From Thereva unica (Eukaryota; Arthropoda; Insecta; Diptera; Therevidae): DNA of 64,000 bases. The translations under genes and the position numbers were made by a program. The notes under the pieces were generated by a model. That model was not told where the DNA came from. It searched no databases and was given only the letters and a program-made list of their open reading frames with translations. The stretch spans positions 26,830,942-26,894,941 of the forward strand of contig OX465281.1 of assembly GCA_949987705.1 (NCBI GenBank), read 5' to 3'. Below, piece by piece: positions 55,712 to 64,000 of this stretch. Position 1 is the first letter of the stretch. Each line of letters begins with the position of its first letter.

Positions 55712-56070
55712 TTTGACGTGACAACGTCTATTAAATCGGTTTAAGATAGGACGCGCGTGTAAAAATGTCCCGCACAATGTCCCGCACACAAAAAAAATCA
55801 TATCTCCGCCCCCATACATGTTAGGGGGGTGGTTAATGGCTCAAAATTTTCGTTAATTTATCCTCTACACGGGAAAAATACATTCATTCACCTTATTGAC
55901 GTGACAACATCTATTAAATCGGTTTAAGATAGGACGCGCGTGTGAAAATGTCCCGCACACAAAAAAAAATTTTTGCTTCGAAATATATAATTTATTAATT
56001 GAGAAAAAATTACAAAACGTAATAACAGACGTTGTCACGTTCAAATTAATAGACGTCACGTTAAAATACG
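55712..56070. repeat. Repeated TTGACGTGACAAC units
   Basis: A ~75-bp unit (TTGACGTGACAACGTCTATT, AAATCGGTTTAAGATAGGAC, GCGCGTGT-AAAATGTCCCG) occurs at 55713-55792 and 55896-55970. A related shorter, inverted form lies at about 56030-56065. CGTCCCGC-type ends recur. Likely internal repeats of the surrounding TIR element. Confidence 0.6.
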
Positions 56071-56169
56071 GACGTGATACTTCACATCCAAGACCATTAA
56101 TTTTTTTGTGAAAAATTTAATCTTAGGAATAACCAATCTGTACCAGGATCACCAATACTACCCTGGCAT

Positions 56170-56860
56170 GCATTAAAATACTTTTTTGGCAATGACATGA
56201 GATTATTCTATCGCAGATCCTCAGTTAAAGTTATGCCGAAGATTATAAGAAATGGATCAGCCATTAAATTCGCACCGTCCACAGAAGGAAGGTTTCTACA
56301 GGTTTTACTTGAGATGAGAGAGTACTTTATTTTTAGGGCCCGGGAACCCTCGGTAGAAATGGTGTGGTATCAGATCTGAGGCCGTCCAATATCACCTTGA
56401 CTGATTGGCCAGAAAGGAAATTCTCAGTCCTGTTCCTAAGTCGATACTTATAGCTTGAGCTTTACTCAGCAGAACGGAGTGCCATACTTTGTCGAAAGCC
56501 TTGGTGATATCTAGAGCAACCAGACCAAACTCAATAAAACGAAGAATACTCTGGTTGAAATGCTCTGACAGAACGACGAAAAACACTTGATTCAGTATAT
56601 TCCATAAGCATTTTATTGATTATTGCATCCATCATTTTGAGGATAATAGAAGAAATTGCTATTGGCTATTGGCGGTAGTGTCGTTAGATTCACCTTCTTT
56701 CTGTAAGGGCTAAACTTGAGTTAGTTTCCGGCGGTCTGGATCGATTCCGGAGAAATATTACCGCGCAGAGGTTACGCACATTTCCTTTGAGCCATAGAGG
56801 GTAGGTATATTGTCCAAGTCAGTGCATTTACTGACAGCAAGTTCGTTGAGACACCTGTTT
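56170..56860 (-). pseudogene. Family J LINE relic, RT part
   Basis: Minus strand: VALDITKAFDKVWHSVLLSKAQAISID (56530-56450) matches RT motif A of family J (VALDISKAFDRVWH...). The linker side reaches 56860, and the C-terminal side 56170-56390 matches 50090-50240. Shifts throughout. Confidence 0.6.
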
Positions 56861-56945
56861 CCCATGTAAAAATGACCAAAAAAATACACTGAACAACAGT
56901 TTACAAAAGGTTTGGAGTCTCCAGCGTGGAACTGTGATAATATAC

Positions 56946-57101
56946 GGAAGTGTCTTATCGGACGCAGAGTCGATGACAGAGTTGACGAGAGTCGACCGAG
57001 TTGACGAAAGAGTCAGCCAACTCTCTCTCTCTGACTCTTTCGTCAACTCGGTCGACTGTCGTCAACTCTGTCGTCGACTCTGCGTCCGATAAGACACTTC
57101 C
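56946..57101. mobile_element. Fold-back MITE, 156 bp, 9-bp target duplication
   Basis: Two 71-bp arms (56946-57016 and 57031-57101) are reverse complements with only two mismatches, separated by a 14-base CT-rich spacer. ATAATATAC flanks both sides (56937-56945, 57102-57110). Ends GGAAGTGTCTTATCGG. A 9-bp duplication is typical of Mutator-like elements; that label is inference. Transcribed, it would form a nearly perfect hairpin. Confidence 0.85.
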
Positions 57102-57356
57102 ATAATATACAGGGCCTCTATATTTAAATAAAAATAACCTAATTGGTTAATGGGCGAAGCAATTGGCAGAAATGGGATTTCCAATAACCAAAGACCAGCT
57201 GCTCATTCTTTTTTTAAATTAGCTGAAAAGTCCAGGCAGGCACCAAAATGAGAAATTTTTAAAAAGAAATCCTAGTATTAGTCGGATGGTATTGCAGACT
57301 TTGACAATGTCACTTAATTCTCTAAAAAAATTAAATAAATAAATAAGAGGTCGCTC

Positions 57357-57690
57357 ATGCAGCTTAAAGAGCAGGGCATGTCCCTATTCTACGGCTTCGG
57401 CCGAATTAGAGTCAAGGAGATTGGCTCAAAAAAGGAGCCTCCTGCTGGCTCACAGCAGCAGGAACAACCCCAGGGTGCGGGTGGTACAGTGCCTATTGAC
57501 GTGGCTCTTGTACAGCAGCCATGGGTAAGTAACGGTGCTATACAGGGCTTGCGGGCAACCGGCTACAGCATTGCATGCAGTGATGTGGACGGCGACCCTC
57601 GGACCTGTGTAGTTTACAATAAAAACACCAACTGCTTTCCTCTCACAGATATATCCGGATGCGTTTTCATCATTCGAACCATTTCTTCAA
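57357..57690 (+). pseudogene. LOA/R1-like LINE endonuclease fragment
   Basis: A 112-codon frame whose second half, VPIDVALVQQPWVSNGAIQG, then GYSIACSDVDGDPRTCVVYN, matches the N-terminal endonuclease of R1/LOA LINEs (compare LALIQEPWVTDGKVRGL at 35.3 kb). The metal-binding Glu is replaced by Gln (VQQPWV, where VQEPWV is usual). It ends in a stop after about 110 residues. Fragment only. Confidence 0.6.
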
Positions 57691-58394
57691 ACTGAACTCG
57701 GTTCCGTTGTGCGTAAAGAATTTTATTTGTAAACTTATTTTGTTCATAATTGACAGTATAATTAAAAACATTTAAATTCATATTTTATAAGTCTCCATTG
57801 AAAAAAACTACGCCGAAATTTTTCACTTCCGCAGTAAATTTGATGCGGATTTGTAATGAAAATTTTTGTATAGAGTGTGATTCACGAGCGGATTCTACAA
57901 TATAAATTTTACACACTGCATTACCGTCATTTGGTTATTTTTCATTCGACGGATTCTATAATACGCCAAACGTCAAATCCGAATAAAATTCCCTCCGCGG
58001 ACGATCCGGCGAGTTGTATAATCGGCATGATTATTTGCAGAACTGTCATTTAAAATTAGGCCGGAATTAAGGAATTTTGTATTTTTGTTTTGCATTTAAT
58101 ATGCCTGAAATGAATAAAATTGTCAAAAAAACAGTTATATAATTATCATCAAACACTTTTTGGCTACCTTCATTCCAACAGTTACAAACTAATATACAAT
58201 TTTCAAAACCCCTTAATAGCCCGGAATATGGTACATCTACCTTAGGCCAGTAACTTGTATGCAAGGCAATGACGCCTCACGCTAAGGAGGTAAAAAAGAC
58301 AGGAGCCACTCAATAAATCACGGTAAATGCAGTCGAACCGGTTTTTAAGGTCGTGACCTAGTTCTCACGCCCAAACGCCCCAATACCTATTATC

Positions 58395-59503
58395 CTGGTT
58401 TCTTTGTTCGCACCAGAGAGTAGTGGAAAAACTTCCAAAACAAGAATTGTGAAATAGTTCTATACACAGAGGAGTCTCTACTCTTCACTGAAGCTCTATA
58501 AATCCTACCTTTTATCTAATTCTGCCAGTGTCTTCCAAGCGAAATATATTATTGGGCGATCTTCAAAGGCTGTCCAGCAATACAAACGAAACCAAGATCA
58601 GGATTCACGGTAATAATGTTGTCGGATAGTCAACGTGACATAATCATAAGACGTAAGGAGCCCTTTCATAAATTTTCGAAAGCTAAGCTCAATTAAATGA
58701 CACGAAAGCCAAGTAGTACATGATCAAGCATCAGCCTTGACGATCATAGAATATAAATTCCCGATCCTACAGATAGATCCATACGGATGCCTGACCTAAC
58801 GAAGAAAAAGTTTACAGTCTAATGAGTAGTGTTGTTCCTTGAAATTACGGCAGCATAGCGTTCAACCATCCCGTTTGTCTTCAGATGTTAGTTGGTGGAC
58901 CTAATTTGATGAGTAATTTGGTAACTTTATTGAACAATTTAGAGCCAAATTGCACCTTGACCATTGTGGTTTCCAGGGGTACGACGAATGGAGTATCCGT
59001 AAGATGGTGAAAGTGGTGCTACTATAACCATATGTATATTGTCTAATCTCTTGTTCGTTTGGTTCAGTGTCTCAAGTTGAGACTTTACGCGTCTCTAAAC
59101 TTTTGATTTGATGGCAAGATAGATACCATTCCTTGCAAGCTATGTTACTTGCTGTATGTATTTCTTTGACATAAATCATCTAGTGGTATGAATTGTGGCC
59201 CGACAAGTTGTGTTCGTGATTGAGCGCGAGCTTGCCCAAATAAATGGGTACATAAGGTCTAGGAATGCCAGCGCTAGTTTCGCATGAGACCTACTAATAG
59301 TAGCATTAATTTTGCCCGTGAGCAGTTGCTGGGTCTTGGAGCGATTTTAACTCTGTCATCTTGTCGCTACTATAATTGGCGTGTCTGTCTGTGATTTCAA
59401 ACTAATTGTCATTTTTGAGCTCACATGGTTTTTTACTTCATATTAACACAAATTCAAATATTTTTAGAATTTTTGTCCGTATGTATGTCTATTTGCCCGG
59501 GTT
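58395..59503. other. No recognisable gene
   Basis: AT-rich. Just before the RTE insertion (59475-59503) lies CCGTATGTATGTCTATTTGC, which continues after it at 62196, so the LINE landed in a repeat-like sequence. Confidence 0.45.
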
Positions 59504-59518
59504 AATCACGGAAACGGA

Positions 59519-60110
59519 GTTCAAGCCAATCAGTGAACGATTATGTTCAATACGACTCCGAACGAAGTTCTTTACCCTCTCAATTATAAACGTACATGCG
59601 GAGACGGAGGAGAAAGCGGACACGACAAAGGACACTTTCTATTATAAGCTTGAGCGCGCATATGATACGGCCCCTTCGAATGACATCAAGATGGTGATAG
59701 GAGACCTCAACGCCAAAATTGGAAGAGAGAACTGGCACAGGCCGACCATTGGAAAGGAAAGTCTTCACGAAACATCAAACGATAACGGACAACGTGTTAT
59801 CGGTTTCGCAATGAGTAAAAATATGATCGTCAGCTCAACATATTTCCCAAGAAAGGACATTCACAAATACACATGGCAATCCCCCAGCGAAAGATACTGC
59901 AATCAAATAGACCATATTCTAATAGACAGAAGGGCAGCTTCCAGTATCCTGCAAGTAAGAACCTGTAGGGGTGCAAATTGTGAATCGGACCACTTTCTAG
60001 TTAAAGCTGTCGGCTGTCTACTCAAGAAAGAAGAAACAGCGAACAAAAGAAATTCGACGTCGATCGTCTCCAAGAAGAGCTCGTGCTGGAGAGATATCAG
60101 GAAACTCTAG
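59519..60110 (+). pseudogene. RTE endonuclease, 5'-truncated
   Basis: Open from the insertion junction (host-derived codons precede it from 59406). Readable motifs: IINVHAETEEKADTTKDTF, MVIGDLNAKIGREN (catalytic Asp/Asn), TWQSPSERYCNQIDHILIDRR, NCESDHFLVKA (Asp-His). The first third of the endonuclease (Asn and Glu motifs) is missing because of truncation. It ends at a frameshift near 60090. Confidence 0.85.
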
Positions 60111-61411
60111 CAGAAAGGATAGGTATAAATAATGAAGATACAGTCGAGGGAAAATGGATGAGATTGAAGACGGTACTGACAGATGTCACGAAGGAAACTG
60201 TAGGGTATAAACGCACAGCCAGAGCCAGTGACTGGTACGACGAGGAATGCAAAGCAGCTATAGAGGCCAGAAATAAAAATACGAAAATATACATAGAGAG
60301 ACCGACGAGGAGTGAGAAAGTGAAATACGAGGAAACAAGAAGAACCGCAAAAAATATCTGCAGGAAGAAGAAAAGGCAATTCCTCAACAATCACATCCTG
60401 AGAGCAGAGGAAAACTTTGCCCAAAACAAAACACGGGAAGCATACAGGGAAGTAAACTTCTTCAAGAAAGGCTTCAAACCCTCCTCCGGCATATGTAGAA
60501 CAAAAGAAGGCACTATAGTCACAGGCAGCGAAGATGTAAAGAAAAGATGGAAGGAATTTTTTAGCGAGCTGCTGAACGCAAACGAGAGCATCAGACATGT
60601 ACCAGAACCCCGTCTACAACATAACGATGACACCAGAGAAACAAATGTACCCACTCTGGAAGAAGTACAAAGTGCCATACGATCATTAAAAAACAATAAA
60701 TCTCCAGGAATTGATAACATCCCAGCAGAGTTGATCAAACAAGGAGGCGAATCGCTCTCAGCAGCTATACACGAATTACTATGCTGCATATGGAGGAATG
60801 AAAAAATGCCTGAAGAATGGGAACAAAGCATTATCTGCCCAATACACAAGAAAGGGGACAGATTCAACTGTGAAAACTATAGAGGCATATCTCTTTTAAG
60901 CACAGTATATAAAATAATGACCAATATAATTAAGACCAGACTGGAACCTTACGCAGAAGCTGCAATAAGTGAATACCAAGCTGGATTCAGAAGAAATAGG
61001 TCAACAATGGATCAACTTTTCACAATAAGGCAAATCCTCCGAAAGTGCTGGGAATACAACATTGACGTGTATCAACTTTTCATCGACTTTAAACAAGCAT
61101 ACGACAGCATCGACAGGGAGCAAATGTATGCAACAATGCTGGACCTAAACATCCCCATGAAGATAATAAAATTAACAAAAATGACAATGGAAAATACAAG
61201 ATGTGCAGTCAGAATACAAGGAGAATTGACGGAGTCCTTCCCAGTCAAGCAAGGCTTAAAGCAGGGCGATGGGCTGGCACCCATGCTATTTAATCTCTGC
61301 CTAGAAGGAGTAATTCTCAAAGTCAACATTGATGCGAACGCAACCCTGCTTAACAAATCCAAACAGTTGGCAGGATGTACCGATGATATAAACTGCCTTG
61401 CACTGTCATAA
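60083..61411 (+). pseudogene. RTE reverse transcriptase
   Basis: 442 codons open after a one-frame shift from the endonuclease. RT: LKNNKSPGIDNIPAELIK, IICPIHKKGDRFNCENYRGI, AGFRRNRSTMDQLFTIRQ, LFIDFKQAYDSI (motif A), KQGLKQGDGLAPMLFNL (motif B). The catalytic box reads CTDD (61376-61387): aspartates kept, the usual Tyr/Phe-Ala replaced. A frameshift at about 61405 ends the frame. The ORF is otherwise well preserved, so the copy is fairly young. Confidence 0.88.
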
Positions 61412-61419
61412 ACATTCAC

Positions 61420-62157
61420 AGAATTAGAAGATGGAGCAAAACATATAGGGCTGCAAATAAACGCAGAGAAGAGCAAGATTCTAATTCAGTCAAGGGTGGA
61501 GAGAAGAAGAAGGAACCACAATACAACCTGGGGAAATATAACTTTGAACAGGTAAACCAATTTAACTACCTGGGGTCAACAGTCAGCGAAGACAACGATG
61601 AAACGATAGACGTACAAAGAAGAATAAACGCCGCGAACAGAACATACTACTCACTACTGCCAGTAATGAAATCCAGAGACATCCACAGAAAAACAAAAAT
61701 AAGAATCTACCAAACCATCATACGTACAGTAGCTACGCATGGATGTGAAGCTTGGAGTATCTCCCAGAAATCCGCAGACAAGCTGGATATATTTGAGAGG
61801 AAGGTTCTCCGAAGGATATACGGCCCAATCAATGAAGACAGTGCATGGAGAATACGCTACAATCACGAATTGTACGACTTATACAAAGAATGTAAACTTT
61901 CGACCCATGCCAAACTACTACGTTTACGTTGGGCCGGTCATGTCCAAAGAATGGATGACTCAAGGATACCAAAAAAAGCCCTGTATCTACTACCAGATGG
62001 CAAAAGACCAGTTGGCAAACCACGGTCAAGATGGGAAGATAATGTTAAGACCGATGCAGCGAAACTGCTCAACACAAGAAACTGGAGACAAGCTGCGGAG
62101 CAGAGAGACGTCTGGAGGAAGAAGCTGAAGGAGGCCAAGGCTCGAATTTGGCTGTAG
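61420..62157 (+). pseudogene. RTE C-terminal domain
   Basis: Continues the RT protein in other frames: GLQINAEKSKI (61449), FNYLGSTVSEDNDET (61558), then open from 61666. Motifs include GCEAWSISQKSADKLDIFERKVLRRIYGP and LLRLRWAGHVQRMDDSRIPKK, and the end is ...KARIWL-stop at 62157, typical of RTE ORFs. At least two shifts separate it from the RT part. Confidence 0.85.
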
Positions 62158-62646
62158 AGCCATCGAAGAAGAAGAAGAAGAATCACGGAAACGGATTCAG
62201 ATGGGAGTTTCAGACTAGTAGAAGGGAAGATTTAGTATTTTCTTGGAAATGTTTGAGCATAAATTTTCACTCTGAAGCGACAATCGGACTCGACATTTGA
62301 TAGCCTCAGGATAGCGAGTGAAAACTCTTTTTATCATTCCAACTGTAAACCGAGAAAAGATCTATTCAAATATCCATGGTTGCTTAAATCGTACTATGTA
62401 CGTACTTGATCGTACTATAGGCAACCTTTTGTTATTGGCCCAATAGGGTTGCCGATAGTACGTTAATATATTTCGGCCATTTTTGTATTGCAAGTGCCGT
62501 GCAGGCAGTGTGGCCATCTGTGGAAGCTGCACAAGCAAGCCAATGGGCACCTCACAACACAAACTACTATACACGAAAAGAATAAACACCAGCGGCCCTT
62601 TTCAGTATCAAATTAGTGTCAGTAGTGTCTCCGCGCTAAAAACATA

Positions 62647-62854
62647 GGCCCCTAGGCTGAAAGCCGAGTTATGTCACGTGACAAGTCGTTAAAAGTGACG
62701 TTTCACTCGGATTACGACTTTCAGCACAGGGACCATGAACTTAACTTTCAGCTCTCTGCCCCTGGGACTCAAAATCCTAATTCGATTTAAAAATCACTTT
62801 CTTCAACTCAAACGACTTGTCACGTCACATGACTCATCTTTCAGCATACGGGAC
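62647..62854. mobile_element. MITE, 208 bp, with internal end-like repeats
   Basis: Ends GGCCCCTAGGCTGAAAG and, inverted, GTCCCGTATGCTGAAAG; the TIR continues imperfectly for about 45 bp (GAGT-ATGT-ACGTGACAAGTCGTT). Flanked by ATA (62644-62646, 62855-62857). Two internal CTTTCAGC...CC segments (about 62718-62735 and 62750-62768) mirror the ends, so the left 88 bp form an inverted repeat by themselves. No gene. Confidence 0.7.
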
Positions 62855-63129
62855 ATATGACACACATTTTTAAGCTAAAAGGGATTTATATTTTAGATTT
62901 TTTTGGACGCCAAATTATGAATATTTGAGCTGCATAGTGGTTGCTAATTTTTTTTTAAATTTTTTACTTTTTTCAAGGGCACCGTGGGCGAGCTCTGCAC
63001 AGGGCGCCAAATCCTCCAGGCCAAACCTACGCAGACGAGCTTGAGGGCGAACGCTAGTCTCGGCTTTAGACCCAAGATCGGCATTAGACCGAAGCGATCT
63101 ACCGGCGATTTTCATTTGTGTTTAGCAGG

Positions 63130-63530
63130 GCACCTTAACTAGTCTGTTCTAATTCATGGCCTTGGCAAGCCTATGCTGAGAGCTCTAGATATTGCCAAAG
63201 CTTTCGACCAGAGTGGTATTCTATTTGTGCCCCCTATATTTTAAAGAACTGGATTGATAGTTTCGATGTGGCATTGGATGATGTTGAATCTAAGCACCAC
63301 ACCATTTCAGCCGGCGTCCACCAGAAGCCCTGTTATCCTAATCTTTATAACTGATCTGTTCTCAATCTCCTCTAACCAACTTCATTGCTTTGCTGCTTAT
63401 ACTTCATGTTACTACTATTTTATGTTAGACACGAATGGCAATGAGAGAAGTTCATTAACCCAACCAATTTCTATAAAAATAAAATCAGATATCCATCTGC
63501 CAACGCAGATATAAACTTGCTCCGAGACGT
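63130..63530 (+). pseudogene. Family J LINE relic, RT fragment (sense)
   Basis: ALDIAKAFD (63183-63210) and, after shifts, KNWIDSFDVALDDVESKHHTISAGVHQ (63244-63325) match family J RT motif A to B (KAFDRVWH...; DGVKSES-HPISAGVPQ). LIFITDLFSISSNQL corresponds to LIFINDLLSIPSNPL. Broken frame. Confidence 0.6.
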
Positions 63531-64000
63531 CATGAAGCCGAAACAAAGAACTTAAGTAAACATTCCCATGTACTTAGCATGGTCAAGTGCCATTTAAAAG
63601 AAAACATTTAAACAAAACTGGCAGGACGTTTTCACATCTATTTCTGCCCCCAGCAACAGCTCAACTGCAGGCGACCCACTCCCGCACTAACTCTAAACTA
63701 ACGCCAAGTCACGTTCGTGTTGCCCAAAATCCACGCTTCACATTACTGGAGGAAATTTAGATCCAACACCAAAAAAGAGCGAAGCCCCAAGAACCCTTTT
63801 TAAGAATTTCAAGCCAGCAAGGCTCGTGCTGCATTCCGTTCCCGTCCTTAGCCCGTGACGAGCCGTCACAGCATGTCCGCAAGTGTGTTTCGGCCCCTGC
63901 AAAGCCCCACCCGAGAAATATAGACTGGGCCCACTGCGGAATAATAATTCGCACCTTCATTAACATATGCCCACTGCTCCCCTATTAATATTCCTGCCGC
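63531..64000. other. No recognisable gene
   Basis: A 69-codon minus frame (63757-63966) shows no motif. No repeat ends seen. Confidence 0.4.

Larger units (their letters stand above)
54960..58387. mobile_element. Candidate large TIR element (~200-bp imperfect inverted repeats)
   Basis: 54960-55155 and 58219-58387 are imperfect inverted copies: GGCATTGGGGCG at the left and, inverted, GGTATTGGGGCG at the right. They share AACTAGGTCACGA and GGTA-ATGTACCATATTCCGG in the same order. TA flanks both outer ends (54958-54959, 58388-58389), as expected for Tc1/mariner-like insertion. Either one 3.4-kb element filled with later insertions, or two opposed copies of a smaller one. No transposase seen. 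Confidence 0.5.
59519..62180 (+). mobile_element. RTE-type LINE, 5'-truncated, with 15-bp target duplications
   Basis: AATCACGGAAACGGA at 59504-59518 and 62181-62195 flanks a 2662-bp copy that ends in (GAA)n after TTTGGCTGTAGAGCCATC. The 5' end is cut inside the endonuclease. RTE clade by the GLKQGDGLAP and C-terminal features. Confidence 0.9.

Noticed and set aside
60097..60867. Long minus-strand frames (97-163 codons) over the RTE reverse transcriptase
   Set aside because: Mirror frames of a purine-rich coding strand; the plus-strand frame carries the RT motifs.

Overview
This window looks like transposon-dense eukaryotic DNA, most likely from an insect and probably a dipteran. The evidence is AT-rich intergenic DNA, jockey/R1/LOA/RTE-type LINEs, a Ty3/gypsy LTR element primed by an insect-type tRNA-Lys, tRNA-Lys-derived short repeats, and hAT and other TIR transposons. 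There are no operons and no bacterial-type genes. I found no host gene, rRNA gene, intact tRNA gene or CRISPR array that I can defend. Every coding region I recognise belongs to a mobile element.

Layout. 1-13.5 kb is a graveyard: RTE-like 3' ends (1-960, 4.2-4.56 kb), a MITE with a perfect 36-bp TIR (4892-5382), LOA/R1-like LINE remnants on both strands (5.58-7.17, 7.6-7.76, 10.96-11.69, 11.9-12.85 kb) and three copies of a tRNA-Lys-derived SINE. 13553-21982 is a complete Ty3/gypsy element on the minus strand. It has 296-bp LTRs differing at about three positions, a 4-bp target duplication, a tRNA-Lys primer site, gag, a -1 frameshift signal, and a pol (protease, RT, RNase H, integrase) interrupted by a 177-bp SINE-like insertion. 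23.45-25.13 kb is a LOA-like remnant, and 27.26-27.48 kb a short tandem array. 31.49-33.57 kb is an internally deleted copy of a jockey/CR1-type LINE, called 'family J' here. 33.65-37.37 kb is an R1/LOA-type LINE with ORF1 and a 3'-truncated ORF2. 39.66-42.9 kb is a LINE with an uninterrupted 942-codon endonuclease-RT ORF. 44.2-45.83 kb is a deleted RTE-like LINE. 48930-53132 is a hAT transposon with an 8-bp target duplication carrying a nearly full family J LINE. 53.1-58.4 kb is a nest of TIR elements in older LINE remnants. 59519-62180 is a 5'-truncated RTE LINE with 15-bp target duplications. A 208-bp MITE and another family J relic follow.

The most unusual item is inside the gypsy element. 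A region of about 0.45-0.55 kb is present twice, once in the 5' leader and once in the 3' untranslated region. Each copy carries three nested hairpin units. In several units the outer or inner stems differ in sequence between units or copies, yet both arms have changed together and remain complementary. This suggests a conserved RNA (or DNA) structure that I cannot match to a known family. The element also has a textbook GGGAAAC frameshift site, a DD35E integrase, an amber codon between RNase H and integrase that predates the SINE insertion, and no obvious polypurine tract.

Interaction of parts. The gypsy gag-pol would supply its own replication proteins. The SINE-like insertion shares its 3' tail with the RTE-like LINE at 44-46 kb, suggesting that LINE family mobilised it. 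The MITEs lack transposase genes and depended on autonomous relatives outside the window.
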